Below, in pieces: positions 32,704 through 41,683 of a DNA stretch of 64,000 nucleotides. The notes beneath the pieces were generated by a model that did not search any database, had not been told where the DNA came from, and saw nothing but the letters and a program-made list of their open reading frames with translations. The first letter of the stretch is position 1. Each line of letters opens with the position of its first letter. This stretch comes from HGM04593 sp045644465. Its GTDB lineage: Bacteria; Bacteroidota; Bacteroidia; Bacteroidales; Bacteroidaceae. Position numbers and translations under genes: made by a program. The stretch covers positions 124,001 to 188,000 of the forward strand of contig JAZRGV010000006.1 of assembly GCA_045644465.1 (NCBI GenBank). The letters are read 5' to 3'.

Positions 32704-32741
32704 CAGAAGAACGAGGTTCTATTAAGAGCCTCGTTCTTCTG
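32704..32741 (+). terminator. Terminator of tRNA-Gln
   Basis: A 13-bp stem (32704-32716 with 32729-32741), with further inner pairs, starting directly after the tRNA and followed by a long T-rich tract. Confidence 0.85.
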
Positions 32742-32780
32742 TTATTTTGCATTTTTTTTCTGTTTTTCTTTTTTTTTCTG

Positions 32781-32788
32781 TATTTTTG
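32781..32788 (+). promoter_or_regulatory. -7 box of the TlpA-like gene
   Basis: TATTTTTG, an exact match, about 100 nt before the ATG at 32892, leaving a long leader. Confidence 0.45.
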
Positions 32789-32891
32789 TTTTCAGAAACG
32801 ATATGTTTTATTAGATTTGCGTCCGTCAAAAAAGAAGTTGAACGCATCTTTTGGGGGTGCATAATAAGTAAAAAAGAGAGGAGGATTACAA

Positions 32892-34217
32892 ATGAAAAAC
32901 ATCTTAGCAATAATCATGTGCTTTTTCATGCTGTCGGCTGTTTCGGCCCAGAAAGTTCGTTTTGATATTAATTTCACAGCCGATGCTTCTGATGTGCAAA
33001 AAGTATATGTGCAACCTTATGGTGATTCAAATACGATAACTTTGCGTGCCAAAGGAGAGTCGTACGTCGGCAATGTCCCACATTCGGAATCCGGCTTCTA
33101 TAATATAATAGCACTGAAAGGACATTCACAGGTTATCCTTCCTATATATATAAATGATGCAAAAGAGGCTACTCTTGAAGTTGAAGCTAAGGCCAAGGAT
33201 TTCGCGTTAAAAAATACACCCGAGAATCGTGCTCTTTCTGCTTTGGCGCATTCTACAAATGACCTCGATCGTCGTTTATGGTTAAATGATAACCTATCGG
33301 ACGAAGATTTGAAGCTTCTTGTAAATTCATACCAGATTTTACTTGATTCAATAGTAGCTGCAGAGAATATAACGGGCGAAGTTGCAGAATTTATGACAGT
33401 TTATGCCTATTCTCATGCCTACAATGCCTATTCTAACATCCCGCGCACGCAAAAAATTGCGGCAACGACGATACCTTTCAGTAGAAGCGAGTTGTTGCCA
33501 CCCGCGAATGTGGCATTTGATAATGAATATGCGCCGATGTTCTTTACGGCTATACAGATAATTAGGGACGACCTTACCACATCTTCTGTGTTGCTTGAAA
33601 AGTTGTCTTCTTTGTATGAAAATTACAAGAACGAGGCTGTGCGCGAAAAGGTGGCTTCTGTTATTGTCGGCGATTTTATCTCTCATTATAAGTATTCACA
33701 GGATTTTGAAGGTGGACTTGAGGTAATAAAGAAAGCTACAGAGGAATATTCTTTGTCCGACGAGTTTATCGACGAATATATGAAGCGTAAAGCAACTATT
33801 CCCGGCTCTCCATTCCCCGAAGATGTTGCTTTAGTGGATGCCCATGGCAAGTCGTTTGATTTTTCCAAACTTAAAGGCAAATATGTGTATGTTGATATGT
33901 GGGCGTCATGGTGTGCACCCTGTTGTAAGGAAGTCCCATATTTTCAAAAACTCGAAAAGGAGTTGAAGAACAAAGATGTTGTTTTTGTGTCTGTTTCTTG
34001 TGACTCTGACGAGCAGGCATGGAAAAAGAAAATGGCAGATATGAATATGCATGGCATTCAGTTGCTCGACAAAGATAACACACTTGGCGATGCATTGAAT
34101 GTAAAAGGTATTCCTTTCTATCTTATATACGACAAGCAAGGTAACTTGCATACATACAATGCCAAACGCCCCAGCACCGGTGAAGTTATAAAAGATATTC
34201 TCGAAGGATTGAAGTAA
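32892..34217 (+). CDS. TlpA-family thioredoxin-like secreted protein
   Basis: A 441-residue exported protein (signal peptide about 1-20, 'MLSAVSAQ'). The first 150 residues look like the DUF4369-type beta domain found ahead of TlpA thioredoxins in Bacteroidetes, and a helical linker follows. The C-terminal thioredoxin fold has 'VDMWASWCAPCCKEVPYF', with the redox pair Cys341 and Cys344, an extra Cys345, and the cis-proline segment 'VKGIPFYLIYDKQG'. It probably reduces disulfides of envelope proteins. It is separated from the SusC/D genes by a terminator and another gene, but this protein type often accompanies SusC/D-DUF4843-PKD loci. Confidence 0.85.
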   Translation: MKNILAIIMCFFMLSAVSAQKVRFDINFTADASDVQKVYVQPYGDSNTITLRAKGESYVGNVPHSESGFYNIIALKGHSQVILPIYINDAKEATLEVEAKAKDFALKNTPENRALSALAHSTNDLDRRLWLNDNLSDEDLKLLVNSYQILLDSIVAAENITGEVAEFMTVYAYSHAYNAYSNIPRTQKIAATTIPFSRSELLPPANVAFDNEYAPMFFTAIQIIRDDLTTSSVLLEKLSSLYENYKNEAVREKVASVIVGDFISHYKYSQDFEGGLEVIKKATEEYSLSDEFIDEYMKRKATIPGSPFPEDVALVDAHGKSFDFSKLKGKYVYVDMWASWCAPCCKEVPYFQKLEKELKNKDVVFVSVSCDSDEQAWKKKMADMNMHGIQLLDKDNTLGDALNVKGIPFYLIYDKQGNLHTYNAKRPSTGEVIKDILEGLK

Positions 34218-34227
34218 AAAGTATATT

Positions 34228-34283
34228 TTCTATAACAACATAAGCAAGGGCGGTAAACCGTTCTTGCTTATGTTGTTATAGAA
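34228..34283 (+). terminator. Terminator of the TlpA-like gene
   Basis: A 21-bp outer stem (34228-34248 with 34263-34283) plus a small GC-rich inner hairpin CGG-TAAA-CCG. Confidence 0.75.
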
Positions 34284-34349
34284 CGAAATTTATAGATAGT
34301 CATAATATTTGTCTTGCTTATGACAAAATAATTGTAAAAAGGAAAATTT

Positions 34350-34393
34350 TTTGGCAAAATGTTTTTGATTTTGCCAAACTTATTTTACATTTG
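34350..34393 (+). promoter_or_regulatory. Promoter with overlapping inverted repeat, upstream of the 523-residue protein
   Basis: TTTG (34364-34367), 18 nt, then TACATTTG (34386-34393). An 11-bp inverted repeat TTTGGCAAAAT-N7-ATTTTGCCAAA (34350-34378) covers the -33 element, a good position for an operator. Confidence 0.5.
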
Positions 34394-34467
34394 CCATCGA
34401 TTCGTTTTGAATTGTGAATAAATATTGAATAAAAACACATTATTATAAACTTTTAAATTAAAAACTT

Positions 34468-36039
34468 ATGAAAAAAAATTACTTTTATGCATTATTTGCA
34501 AGCTTGATGCTGTTTATGGCAATGCCTGCAAGTGCTCAGATGACATCAATTGGTGATGTTTACGGAAAATGGGCGTTTAAGGCCGAACTCGAGCTTATGG
34601 ATCCTGCTTATGCAGATCTATTTAAGGCTGAGTGTGAAGTTGTTATTGCTAAGGGCGATAATGGTTTCCCTGCAAAAATTATCGGTTTTGCTGGTTCTGA
34701 AGAGGTGATGAGTATCAACAGCTATGATTTGGAGGCTGGTACACTTTGTAATCTTAACCCAAACACTCCTACAATGTGGAGTGGATTCTTCTCAGCTAAT
34801 GCTGAAGGAAATTATCCTTATGGAACAGCTGCAGGAGAATATAAGGATCAGTATAGTGAAATCTACTTTACATACAACGCAGCAAAACAGGAGCTTACAT
34901 ATCCTGATTTTACAGTTGTAACTTGCGATCATAAGAATGAGGCTGCAACGATTATTGCTAAGTTTACAAACATCAAGTTGACTTTGACAGAAAAAGAGGA
35001 AATTGTTATTCCTGAAATTGCTGGTGAGTGGACATATACTCCATATTATGTAAACAACGACTCTACTTTTGCGACTGAGTTTAAAATGACTCTTACAGCA
35101 AAGGATGATACAAATACAGCTTGGGAAGCAGAATTTGATATCGAGGGTTTTGATAAGTTTACTTTGGATGCAACATTTGATGGTGTTAACTTGAATATTC
35201 CTTTTGATAACTTGTATCTCGATGCAGAAAAGGGTATCCGTTTCGGTATCGGTGCAACATCTGCAGCTCCTGAAAATGTATTCGTAAAGAGTGGTGTTAT
35301 TGATTTCAGCTATGAGAAATCTACAATGATGTATCAGGGTGAATATATCTATATTCGTCAGGAAGGTGTTCAGATTGATACTCTTGGCAACGAAGTGGCT
35401 GTAGCTCCTATTATTCAGAGATATCGTGGTGGTTGGATTACACGTAAGGATCCTAATGCTTACGATTGGACCGGTACATATACTTTGAGCATTGACGAGG
35501 ATGGATATTTGCCATTTGGCGAGACCGGTGATTTTGCTGATGAATTCGGTACAAAGGTTGTTATTACAGAATATCAGGGTGGTTTTGCTATATCAGAGAT
35601 TCTTGGATACAAGATAGAAAGCGAGTATAGCTATATTATGTTGCAGGATGGCGATGACGCAAACAGCCTAAAGATGGATGTAGCTGTTACAGGTTGGGGA
35701 CCAAATGCTTGTCTCAATTTGGTTGACGAGGAAAACTATTCTTACCGTGCAATTACAGGTTTGAGTGGTGCAGAGTCTCTTGATATCGTTTTGCAAGAGG
35801 ATGGTACTATTACAATCAGCGATTTCAACGTGCAGGTTTGGACATATGGTCAGTCTGAGATGGAGAAAGTTGCTCTTATTTCTGGTGTAGTATTGAGAAA
35901 AGAAGATACAGCTATCGAGAATATCGCTGCTGAGAATGATGCGGTTAAGGGTATCTTTGATATGCAGGGCCGTGAGATAGAGAAGATTACAGCTCCTGGT
36001 CTTTACATCATCAACGGCCAGAAGGTGTTGGTAAAATAA
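34468..36039 (+). CDS. Secreted beta-rich repeat protein of unknown function
   Basis: A 523-residue secreted protein (signal peptide about 1-23, 'AMPASAQ'). I do not recognise a named domain. Three or four similar beta-rich segments of 120-150 residues appear, each starting like 'GDVYGKWAFKAELEL', 'AGEWTYTPYYVNNDST' or 'DWTGTYTLSIDEDG', which suggests lipocalin-like or beta-sandwich domains. The C-terminus is the shared tail 'GIFDMQGREIEKITAPGLYI' plus 'INGQKVLVK'. Codon choice is strongly biased (GGT, GCT, ACA), unlike its neighbours, suggesting high expression. It lies between the TlpA-like protein and SusC, with its own promoter and terminator, and may be surface exposed. Confidence 0.6.
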   Translation: MKKNYFYALFASLMLFMAMPASAQMTSIGDVYGKWAFKAELELMDPAYADLFKAECEVVIAKGDNGFPAKIIGFAGSEEVMSINSYDLEAGTLCNLNPNTPTMWSGFFSANAEGNYPYGTAAGEYKDQYSEIYFTYNAAKQELTYPDFTVVTCDHKNEAATIIAKFTNIKLTLTEKEEIVIPEIAGEWTYTPYYVNNDSTFATEFKMTLTAKDDTNTAWEAEFDIEGFDKFTLDATFDGVNLNIPFDNLYLDAEKGIRFGIGATSAAPENVFVKSGVIDFSYEKSTMMYQGEYIYIRQEGVQIDTLGNEVAVAPIIQRYRGGWITRKDPNAYDWTGTYTLSIDEDGYLPFGETGDFADEFGTKVVITEYQGGFAISEILGYKIESEYSYIMLQDGDDANSLKMDVAVTGWGPNACLNLVDEENYSYRAITGLSGAESLDIVLQEDGTITISDFNVQVWTYGQSEMEKVALISGVVLRKEDTAIENIAAENDAVKGIFDMQGREIEKITAPGLYIINGQKVLVK

Positions 36040-36061
36040 AGAATTAAGTTTCTATATACAA

Positions 36062-36091
36062 AAAAGAGGTCGCTTAGGCGGCCTCTTTTTG
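36062..36091 (+). terminator. Terminator after the 523-residue protein gene
   Basis: A 13-bp stem (36062-36074 with 36079-36091), loop TTAG, T-rich end. Confidence 0.85.
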
Positions 36092-36136
36092 TGTAAAATT
36101 AGGAAAATAAATATATAATATTTATATAATTGTATT

Positions 36137-36169
36137 AAAGTGCTTTACACCTTTTGTGGAAAGCACTTT
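36137..36169 (+). terminator. Second hairpin, overlapping the SusC promoter
   Basis: Stem AAAGTGCTTT/AAAGCACTTT (36137-36146 with 36160-36169) with extra CAC/GTG pairs, followed by a run of T. The loop contains the TTTG -33 element of the next promoter, so it is either a back-up terminator or an operator. Confidence 0.5.
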
Positions 36170-36183
36170 TTTTTGTATTTTTG
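36153..36183 (+). promoter_or_regulatory. Promoter of the SusC/D operon
   Basis: TTTG (36153-36156), 19 nt, TATTTTTG (36176-36183). A textbook Bacteroidetes promoter 60 nt before the SusC ATG. Confidence 0.65.
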
Positions 36184-36242
36184 CACTCTGTTTGTAAAAT
36201 AGGGAATAAATAGAATTTTTAATACTAAAGAATAGATAATAA

Positions 36243-39200
36243 ATGGACAAAGTAAAACAAACAACAACTCTTCTTGGCAAAATGTTTGCGGTTTTGCTGT
36301 TGTTGCTATTTGCCGTTCCTGTTCTTGCATCTAAAGCAACCGATGAGGTTACATTGGGCGATGAGATTGTCAAGAGAGGTGTAACTATTTATGGCGTTGT
36401 CATTGACAAAAAAACAGAGGAACCATTGATTGGTGCATCTGTTGCAATATGGAAGGGTGATAAGATGGTTACCGGTGTTTCAACCGACATTGAAGGTGCT
36501 TTCCGTCTTGTATCAGAAATGGAGGAGTTCGAGCTACGTGTATCTTATATCGGATACAAAGAGTTGGTAATTGCCTCAAAGTCGCGTAAACTCGAAGCTA
36601 TGCGCATAGAACTTGAAGAGGAGTCCAATACTCTGAACGATGTTGTTATCACAGGTTTTGTGTCAAAAAACAAGGAGACATTTACCGGTTCTGCAACAGA
36701 AATTACAGGCTTGGAGCTGCGTCAGGTGTCGGGAACAAACCTCATTGGTGCATTATCTGCTCTTACTCCCGGTATGGCAATGGTGCAGAATACAAGCCAG
36801 GGTTCAAACCCTAACCACACTCCCGAACTTGTTTTGCGTGGTATGAGCTCTTTTTCTAACAGTGGTCAGCAGGTAAACCAGCCTACAATCATTCTCGACG
36901 GTACCGAAATCTCTATGCAGGATTTGTATGACCTCGATATCAACGAGGTTGAGAAAATCACAGTGTTGAAGGATGCTTCGGCTACAGCGCTCTATGGTTC
37001 AAAGGCTGCTAATGGTGTTATAGTTATCTCGCGCAAGCCTATCCTCGAGAGTACAGTACGTGTACAGTATAATTTTACCGGTAATCTTCAGTTCCCGGTG
37101 TTGAGCGACTATAATGTACTATCTGCTCGAGAAAAATTGGAATATGAGCGTCTTGCAGGTCTTTATGATGCCAAAGGTGTAATTTCTACAAACGGCTTGC
37201 CTTTGCAGTATGAATACGATGAGCTTTATAATGAGCGTTATAAGCTGATAGCTGCAGGCTTGGATAGCGATTGGCTTTCACAGCCGGCACGTACAGCTTT
37301 CTCGCACGACCACTCATTGCGTGTGTATGGCGGTGCTTCAAACCTTCGTTATGAGCTAACAGGCCGTTTTGGTGATACACGCGGTGTTATGAAGGGCGAC
37401 TACCGTAAACGTTATAATATCGGTTTCAAACTCGACTATTATATTGGTACTTTGACTTTGTCGAATCGTACTACATATCAGGAGGTAAACGTAAAGGATT
37501 CGCCTTATGGCTCATTCTCCCAGTATGTACAGATGAACCCTTATGATAGGATATACAATGAGAACGGTACCATAAACACAAATCTTGCTTGGGACTTGAA
37601 CAATCCATTGTATGAGGCTACATTGGGTAGCTTTTCAAAGAGTGGAACAAGAACACTCAGCAATAGTACCGACCTACGTTGGGATATAAGCAAGATGTTC
37701 CTTTTGACAGGTCACTTTAACGTATCAAGCGATATGGGTTCAAGTGATAGCTTTTTGTCTCCTAATTCGTTGGTATATAAAGATGTTACTGATTTAACTA
37801 AGAAAGGTTCATACACATTGGGTACTTCAAAAGGTATCAGCTATAATGGTAATATCGTAGGTACTTTCAACAAGTTCTTTAAGGACGAATCGCTTATAAG
37901 TCTCTCTGCGGGTTGGGAAATCAATTACGCAAAGAGCAGTACTGAGACAACAAATGCTGTAGGTTTCTTTAACGACAATTTGTCATACATAGGTAATGCG
38001 GTAGGTTATCCTGCAAGCAGCAAACCTTATGGTTCGCAGGCCGAGACAGCCGATGTGGGTCTCTTTACTACAGGAAACTTCTCTTGGCGTAACCGTTATT
38101 TTGTTGATGCCACATGGCGCACAACCGGTTCTTCACAGTTTGGTGAGAATAACCGTTTTGGACATTTCTGGTCGGGCGGTCTTGGATGGAATGTTATGAA
38201 CGAGGGCTTTATGCGACATGTAAAAAAGAACTTCGATGTATTCAAGGTGCGTGCAAGTGCCGGTTATACAGGCAAGGTAAGCTTCAGTCCATTCCAGGCC
38301 TTGACAATGTATCAATATGCAAATGACTATGAATACAAGAACGGTATTGGTGCAGTGCCCATTACTATTGGTAACGTGGATTTGACTTGGGAACGTACAA
38401 TGAACTACAACGTTGGTCTTGATCTTAGTATGTTCGACCGTCGTTTGAACTTTACCATAGATGCATATATTCGTAACACCAAGGATCTATTGCTCGATAA
38501 GTCAAAGGCTCCTTCTACAGGTGTTACTACAGCGAAGTCAAATTTGGGTGAGTTGCAGAACAAGGGTATTGAGTTCCAATTAGACGGATACATTTTCCGT
38601 ACCAATGACTTTTATTGGCGTTTGGGAGCAATGGGTTATGCAAACCGCAATAAGATAACAAAGATAGACAAGGCTCTTGAAGAAATAAACAAGAATAATC
38701 AGGAGAATGCCGATAATTATCTTGCTCCGCTTCCTCAGTATGCCGAGGGTGAGAGTGTTACCGCGCTCAAGCTTGTACGCTCTGCCGGTATCGACCCTGC
38801 CACAGGTAAAGAGGTTTACATAAAACGCAATGGTGAATATACATTCAAGTACGACCCTGCCGACAAAGTGCTCATTGGTGACACAGAACCGGAGTTCTCT
38901 GGTTCGTTCAATACCAACGTGTTCTGGAAAGGTTTCAGTGTATATGCTCTGTTGAATTATCGTTTGGGCGCATGGGTGTATAACACCACACGTGTGAGCA
39001 AGGTCGAGGGTTCCGACCCACGATACAACGCCGACAAACGTGTGTTCGACGACCGTTGGAAACAGCCGGGCGACCATGCTATGTACAAGGATATTGCCGA
39101 TAGCTCACGTCCTGAGCAGACTACACGTTTTGCCGAGCAGGAATATACATTCTCACTTGGTTCGCTCAACCTCAGCTATGAGTTCAGCGATAAGGTATGC

Positions 39201-39338
39201 AAGAAGATGAGACTACGCAACTTGCGTGCCGGTATCAACTTTACCGATATTCTGCGTCTCTCTACTGTGAAAATCGAACGTGGTACCGACTATCTTTATA
39301 GTCAGGGCTTTGAGTTCTACTTGAATGTAACACTTTAA
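36243..39338 (+). CDS. SusC/RagA-type TonB-dependent outer-membrane transporter
   Basis: A 1031-residue outer-membrane transporter. Signal peptide about 1-30; a CarboxypepD_reg-like N-terminal extension (50-125, 'TIYGVVIDKKTEEPLIGASV'); TonB-box/plug region with 'LNDVVITGFVSKNKETFTGS' and the SusC signature 'ITVLKDASATALYGSKAANG'; then a 22-strand-type barrel ending 'YSQGFEFYLNVTL'. It imports a ligand captured by its SusD partner, powered by TonB. The substrate is not indicated. No glycosidase, lyase or sensor regulator lies nearby, so a peptide, metal or cofactor cargo is as likely as a glycan. First gene of a four-gene operon. Confidence 0.95.
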   Translation: MDKVKQTTTLLGKMFAVLLLLLFAVPVLASKATDEVTLGDEIVKRGVTIYGVVIDKKTEEPLIGASVAIWKGDKMVTGVSTDIEGAFRLVSEMEEFELRVSYIGYKELVIASKSRKLEAMRIELEEESNTLNDVVITGFVSKNKETFTGSATEITGLELRQVSGTNLIGALSALTPGMAMVQNTSQGSNPNHTPELVLRGMSSFSNSGQQVNQPTIILDGTEISMQDLYDLDINEVEKITVLKDASATALYGSKAANGVIVISRKPILESTVRVQYNFTGNLQFPVLSDYNVLSAREKLEYERLAGLYDAKGVISTNGLPLQYEYDELYNERYKLIAAGLDSDWLSQPARTAFSHDHSLRVYGGASNLRYELTGRFGDTRGVMKGDYRKRYNIGFKLDYYIGTLTLSNRTTYQEVNVKDSPYGSFSQYVQMNPYDRIYNENGTINTNLAWDLNNPLYEATLGSFSKSGTRTLSNSTDLRWDISKMFLLTGHFNVSSDMGSSDSFLSPNSLVYKDVTDLTKKGSYTLGTSKGISYNGNIVGTFNKFFKDESLISLSAGWEINYAKSSTETTNAVGFFNDNLSYIGNAVGYPASSKPYGSQAETADVGLFTTGNFSWRNRYFVDATWRTTGSSQFGENNRFGHFWSGGLGWNVMNEGFMRHVKKNFDVFKVRASAGYTGKVSFSPFQALTMYQYANDYEYKNGIGAVPITIGNVDLTWERTMNYNVGLDLSMFDRRLNFTIDAYIRNTKDLLLDKSKAPSTGVTTAKSNLGELQNKGIEFQLDGYIFRTNDFYWRLGAMGYANRNKITKIDKALEEINKNNQENADNYLAPLPQYAEGESVTALKLVRSAGIDPATGKEVYIKRNGEYTFKYDPADKVLIGDTEPEFSGSFNTNVFWKGFSVYALLNYRLGAWVYNTTRVSKVEGSDPRYNADKRVFDDRWKQPGDHAMYKDIADSSRPEQTTRFAEQEYTFSLGSLNLSYEFSDKVCKKMRLRNLRAGINFTDILRLSTVKIERGTDYLYSQGFEFYLNVTL

Positions 39339-39351
39339 TTAATTGAAGAGA

Positions 39352-40803
39352 ATGATGAAGAAGATGAAATATATTATATTTATGCTTGTTGCATTGTTTG
39401 CAACAACATCTTGCGATGATTTCTTGAATATAACACCTGATGGTCAGGCAAAGCGCGATGAGCTTCTACAGACACAGCAGGGTATCGAGGATGCAATGTA
39501 TGGTGTATATTCGCAGATGCGTTCAACAACACTCTATGGTCAGGAACTCTATTATCAGACATTGGAGGTTATGGCGCATAATCTGTATTGTGCAGGTAAT
39601 ACTTCCATCGAGGCTCTTGGAAGATTTGAATATGATAATACCAGTGTAAAATCATTGTTCGAGAGTATATGGACAGCGATGTATAAGAACATCTCAAATG
39701 TGAATAGTGTACTTGATGCTCCACTGGTTGCCGAAGCAAAGGAGTTTCCGTTTACCATTTACCGTGGTGAGGCTCTTGGCTTGCGTGCATTCATGCATTT
39801 CGACCTTGTGCGTCTGTTTGCCGAGCAATATACGCTGAATCCCGAAGCTAAAGGTATTCCATACGCAACCAATTTCTCTTTGTTGACTCCTGACTTCGAG
39901 AGCTTGGCAAAGAACTATGAGCACATACTTAAGGATTTGCACGAGGCAGAATCATTGCTTGCCGATGAAAATGATTACGAGGGTATTGGCAACTACATGC
40001 TCGACCGTCAAATCCACTTCAATAAGTACGCTGTTTGGGCTACACTTGCACGTGTATATCTCACAATGGGCAACAAGGAAAAGGCTGCAGAGTATGCAAA
40101 GAAGGTTATAGATGACGGCAAATATATGTTGAAGGAAAAGACTGAGGTAGTCGATGATATTGCCGGAGTACTTTCAAAGAAAGAGTGTCTTTTCGGTATA
40201 TATTATGCCGGTTTCTATGCCCAGGTGAATGCTAAGTTGCAACAGATGACAACCCGTTATTCACTCGATGTAAGAGGTGATTATGCTACCGTGTATGAGA
40301 AGGATAATTTGGGTAACGACTTTAGAATCGATGCCTATTTTACACAGTCACCTAATGGTAGCGACTATTCTGTACGCTTGAGTAAGTTCCTGGAGATTTA
40401 TGAGCATACCGACAATGTTATGTCGCGCCCGGCCGATCTTATTCTTGGAATAAATATGATACGTATTCCTGAAATGTATTATATCTTGGCTGAGGTTCTG
40501 CTTGAGAAAGAACCTGAAAAGGCAATGGAATACTACAACGAGGTACGCACTCATCGTGGACTTGAACCTCTTGAGACTGAGATTATCGATTCGGAGACCG
40601 GCAATACTATCGAGACACCGTTCACCTTGCAGCACATCAATGATGAGCGTTTCAAGGAGTATATTGGTGAAGGACTCTTGTTCTTCAATATGAAGCGTCT
40701 GAATATGCCAATAATATCATATGATGGCGCTACTACATACGAGGCGAGCAAGAATATATATGTAGTACCTGTCCCCGATATTGAAAATGATAACCGTAAT
40801 TGA
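39352..40803 (+). CDS. SusD/RagB-type nutrient-binding lipoprotein
   Basis: A 483-residue surface lipoprotein. The ATG at 39352 is preferred to a TTG 9 bp upstream. The lipobox is 'LFATTSC', followed by 'DDFLNITPDGQAKRDELL'. The family's TPR-like helices are seen in 'YRGEALGLRAFMHFDLVRLF' and 'WATLARVYLTMGNKEKAAEY', and the C-terminal 'GEGLLFFNMKRL' is characteristic. It covers the SusC barrel and binds the ligand. Its gene starts 13 bp after the susC stop and precedes a DUF4843 lipoprotein. Confidence 0.95.
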   Translation: MMKKMKYIIFMLVALFATTSCDDFLNITPDGQAKRDELLQTQQGIEDAMYGVYSQMRSTTLYGQELYYQTLEVMAHNLYCAGNTSIEALGRFEYDNTSVKSLFESIWTAMYKNISNVNSVLDAPLVAEAKEFPFTIYRGEALGLRAFMHFDLVRLFAEQYTLNPEAKGIPYATNFSLLTPDFESLAKNYEHILKDLHEAESLLADENDYEGIGNYMLDRQIHFNKYAVWATLARVYLTMGNKEKAAEYAKKVIDDGKYMLKEKTEVVDDIAGVLSKKECLFGIYYAGFYAQVNAKLQQMTTRYSLDVRGDYATVYEKDNLGNDFRIDAYFTQSPNGSDYSVRLSKFLEIYEHTDNVMSRPADLILGINMIRIPEMYYILAEVLLEKEPEKAMEYYNEVRTHRGLEPLETEIIDSETGNTIETPFTLQHINDERFKEYIGEGLLFFNMKRLNMPIISYDGATTYEASKNIYVVPVPDIENDNRN

Positions 40804-40826
40804 CAATACTTCAAAATGAAAATTGT

Positions 40827-41675
40827 ATGAAGAATGTTTTTAATAATATAATTGTAGCTGTATCGCTTTTTACAGTTCTTGTATTCTCTTCTTGCAGTGA
40901 GACGGAGTATATGAAGTTCGATACATCTCATAATGGCATATATTTTACGAAGGATTCGTTGAAATATTCGTTCAGTGTAACACCGTTGGATGTTAGAAGT
41001 TATACATTCAAAATGCCTATAAAGATTTTAGGATGTTTGAGCGACAAGGAACGCGAAGTTGCTTTCCGTATTGTTGACGACTCAACAAATGCTGTCGAGG
41101 GCCTTCATTACACTATTGGCAAGGCTGTTATAGCTCCCGATTCTATCGAGGGATATATACCTGTTACAATTATTCGCGATAGCTTAAAGGGTAGTTATGC
41201 CGTAGGTTATGAAAGATACCGACTACGTATAGAGCTTGTTCAGAACAGTAACTTTAAGCCAACGCTTGATGCTGTGAATCAGGTGCGTACTCTGCATTTC
41301 GACAATGCTATAGACATCCCCGAGTGGCTCGATTATAAAGGCGACAAGATTTGGCGTCCGGGTAACCCACTTCCCGAACTCGGTGATTGGCACCCATATA
41401 CCTATATGAAACTGGTAGAGCAGTTTAAGACAATAAAGGATATTCCTAATATGGAGGAAACATATTGGAAGATGGTAGAGTACTACGGAGGCGAAAACTT
41501 GGAAAAAGTGCCTTATGCGTCGTTCTATCCATATAAACCAATTATGCAGAAGTATGTTCTTGCTCCCTTGTATGAATATTTTAACGACCCTGTTCATATT
41601 GCGGAGATAAAAGAAATGTACGACGACTATCCTTTCAATTTCCCAAATCCATATGCACCATCTGATGAATTTTAA
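40827..41675 (+). CDS. DUF4843 lipoprotein
   Basis: A 282-residue lipoprotein with signal sequence and lipobox 'VLVFSSC' at the start chosen here (ATG 40827). An in-frame TTG at 40800 lies within the SusD stop and lacks a signal peptide in phase. The DUF4843 core is seen in 'HNGIYFTKDSLKYSFSVTP', 'EVAFRIVDDSTNAVEGLHYT' and 'YERYRLRIELVQN'. This family is encoded almost only next to SusC/SusD genes and is thought to be an accessory surface lipoprotein. Role unknown. Confidence 0.85.
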   Translation: MKNVFNNIIVAVSLFTVLVFSSCSETEYMKFDTSHNGIYFTKDSLKYSFSVTPLDVRSYTFKMPIKILGCLSDKEREVAFRIVDDSTNAVEGLHYTIGKAVIAPDSIEGYIPVTIIRDSLKGSYAVGYERYRLRIELVQNSNFKPTLDAVNQVRTLHFDNAIDIPEWLDYKGDKIWRPGNPLPELGDWHPYTYMKLVEQFKTIKDIPNMEETYWKMVEYYGGENLEKVPYASFYPYKPIMQKYVLAPLYEYFNDPVHIAEIKEMYDDYPFNFPNPYAPSDEF

Positions 41676-41683
41676 GACCTGTT

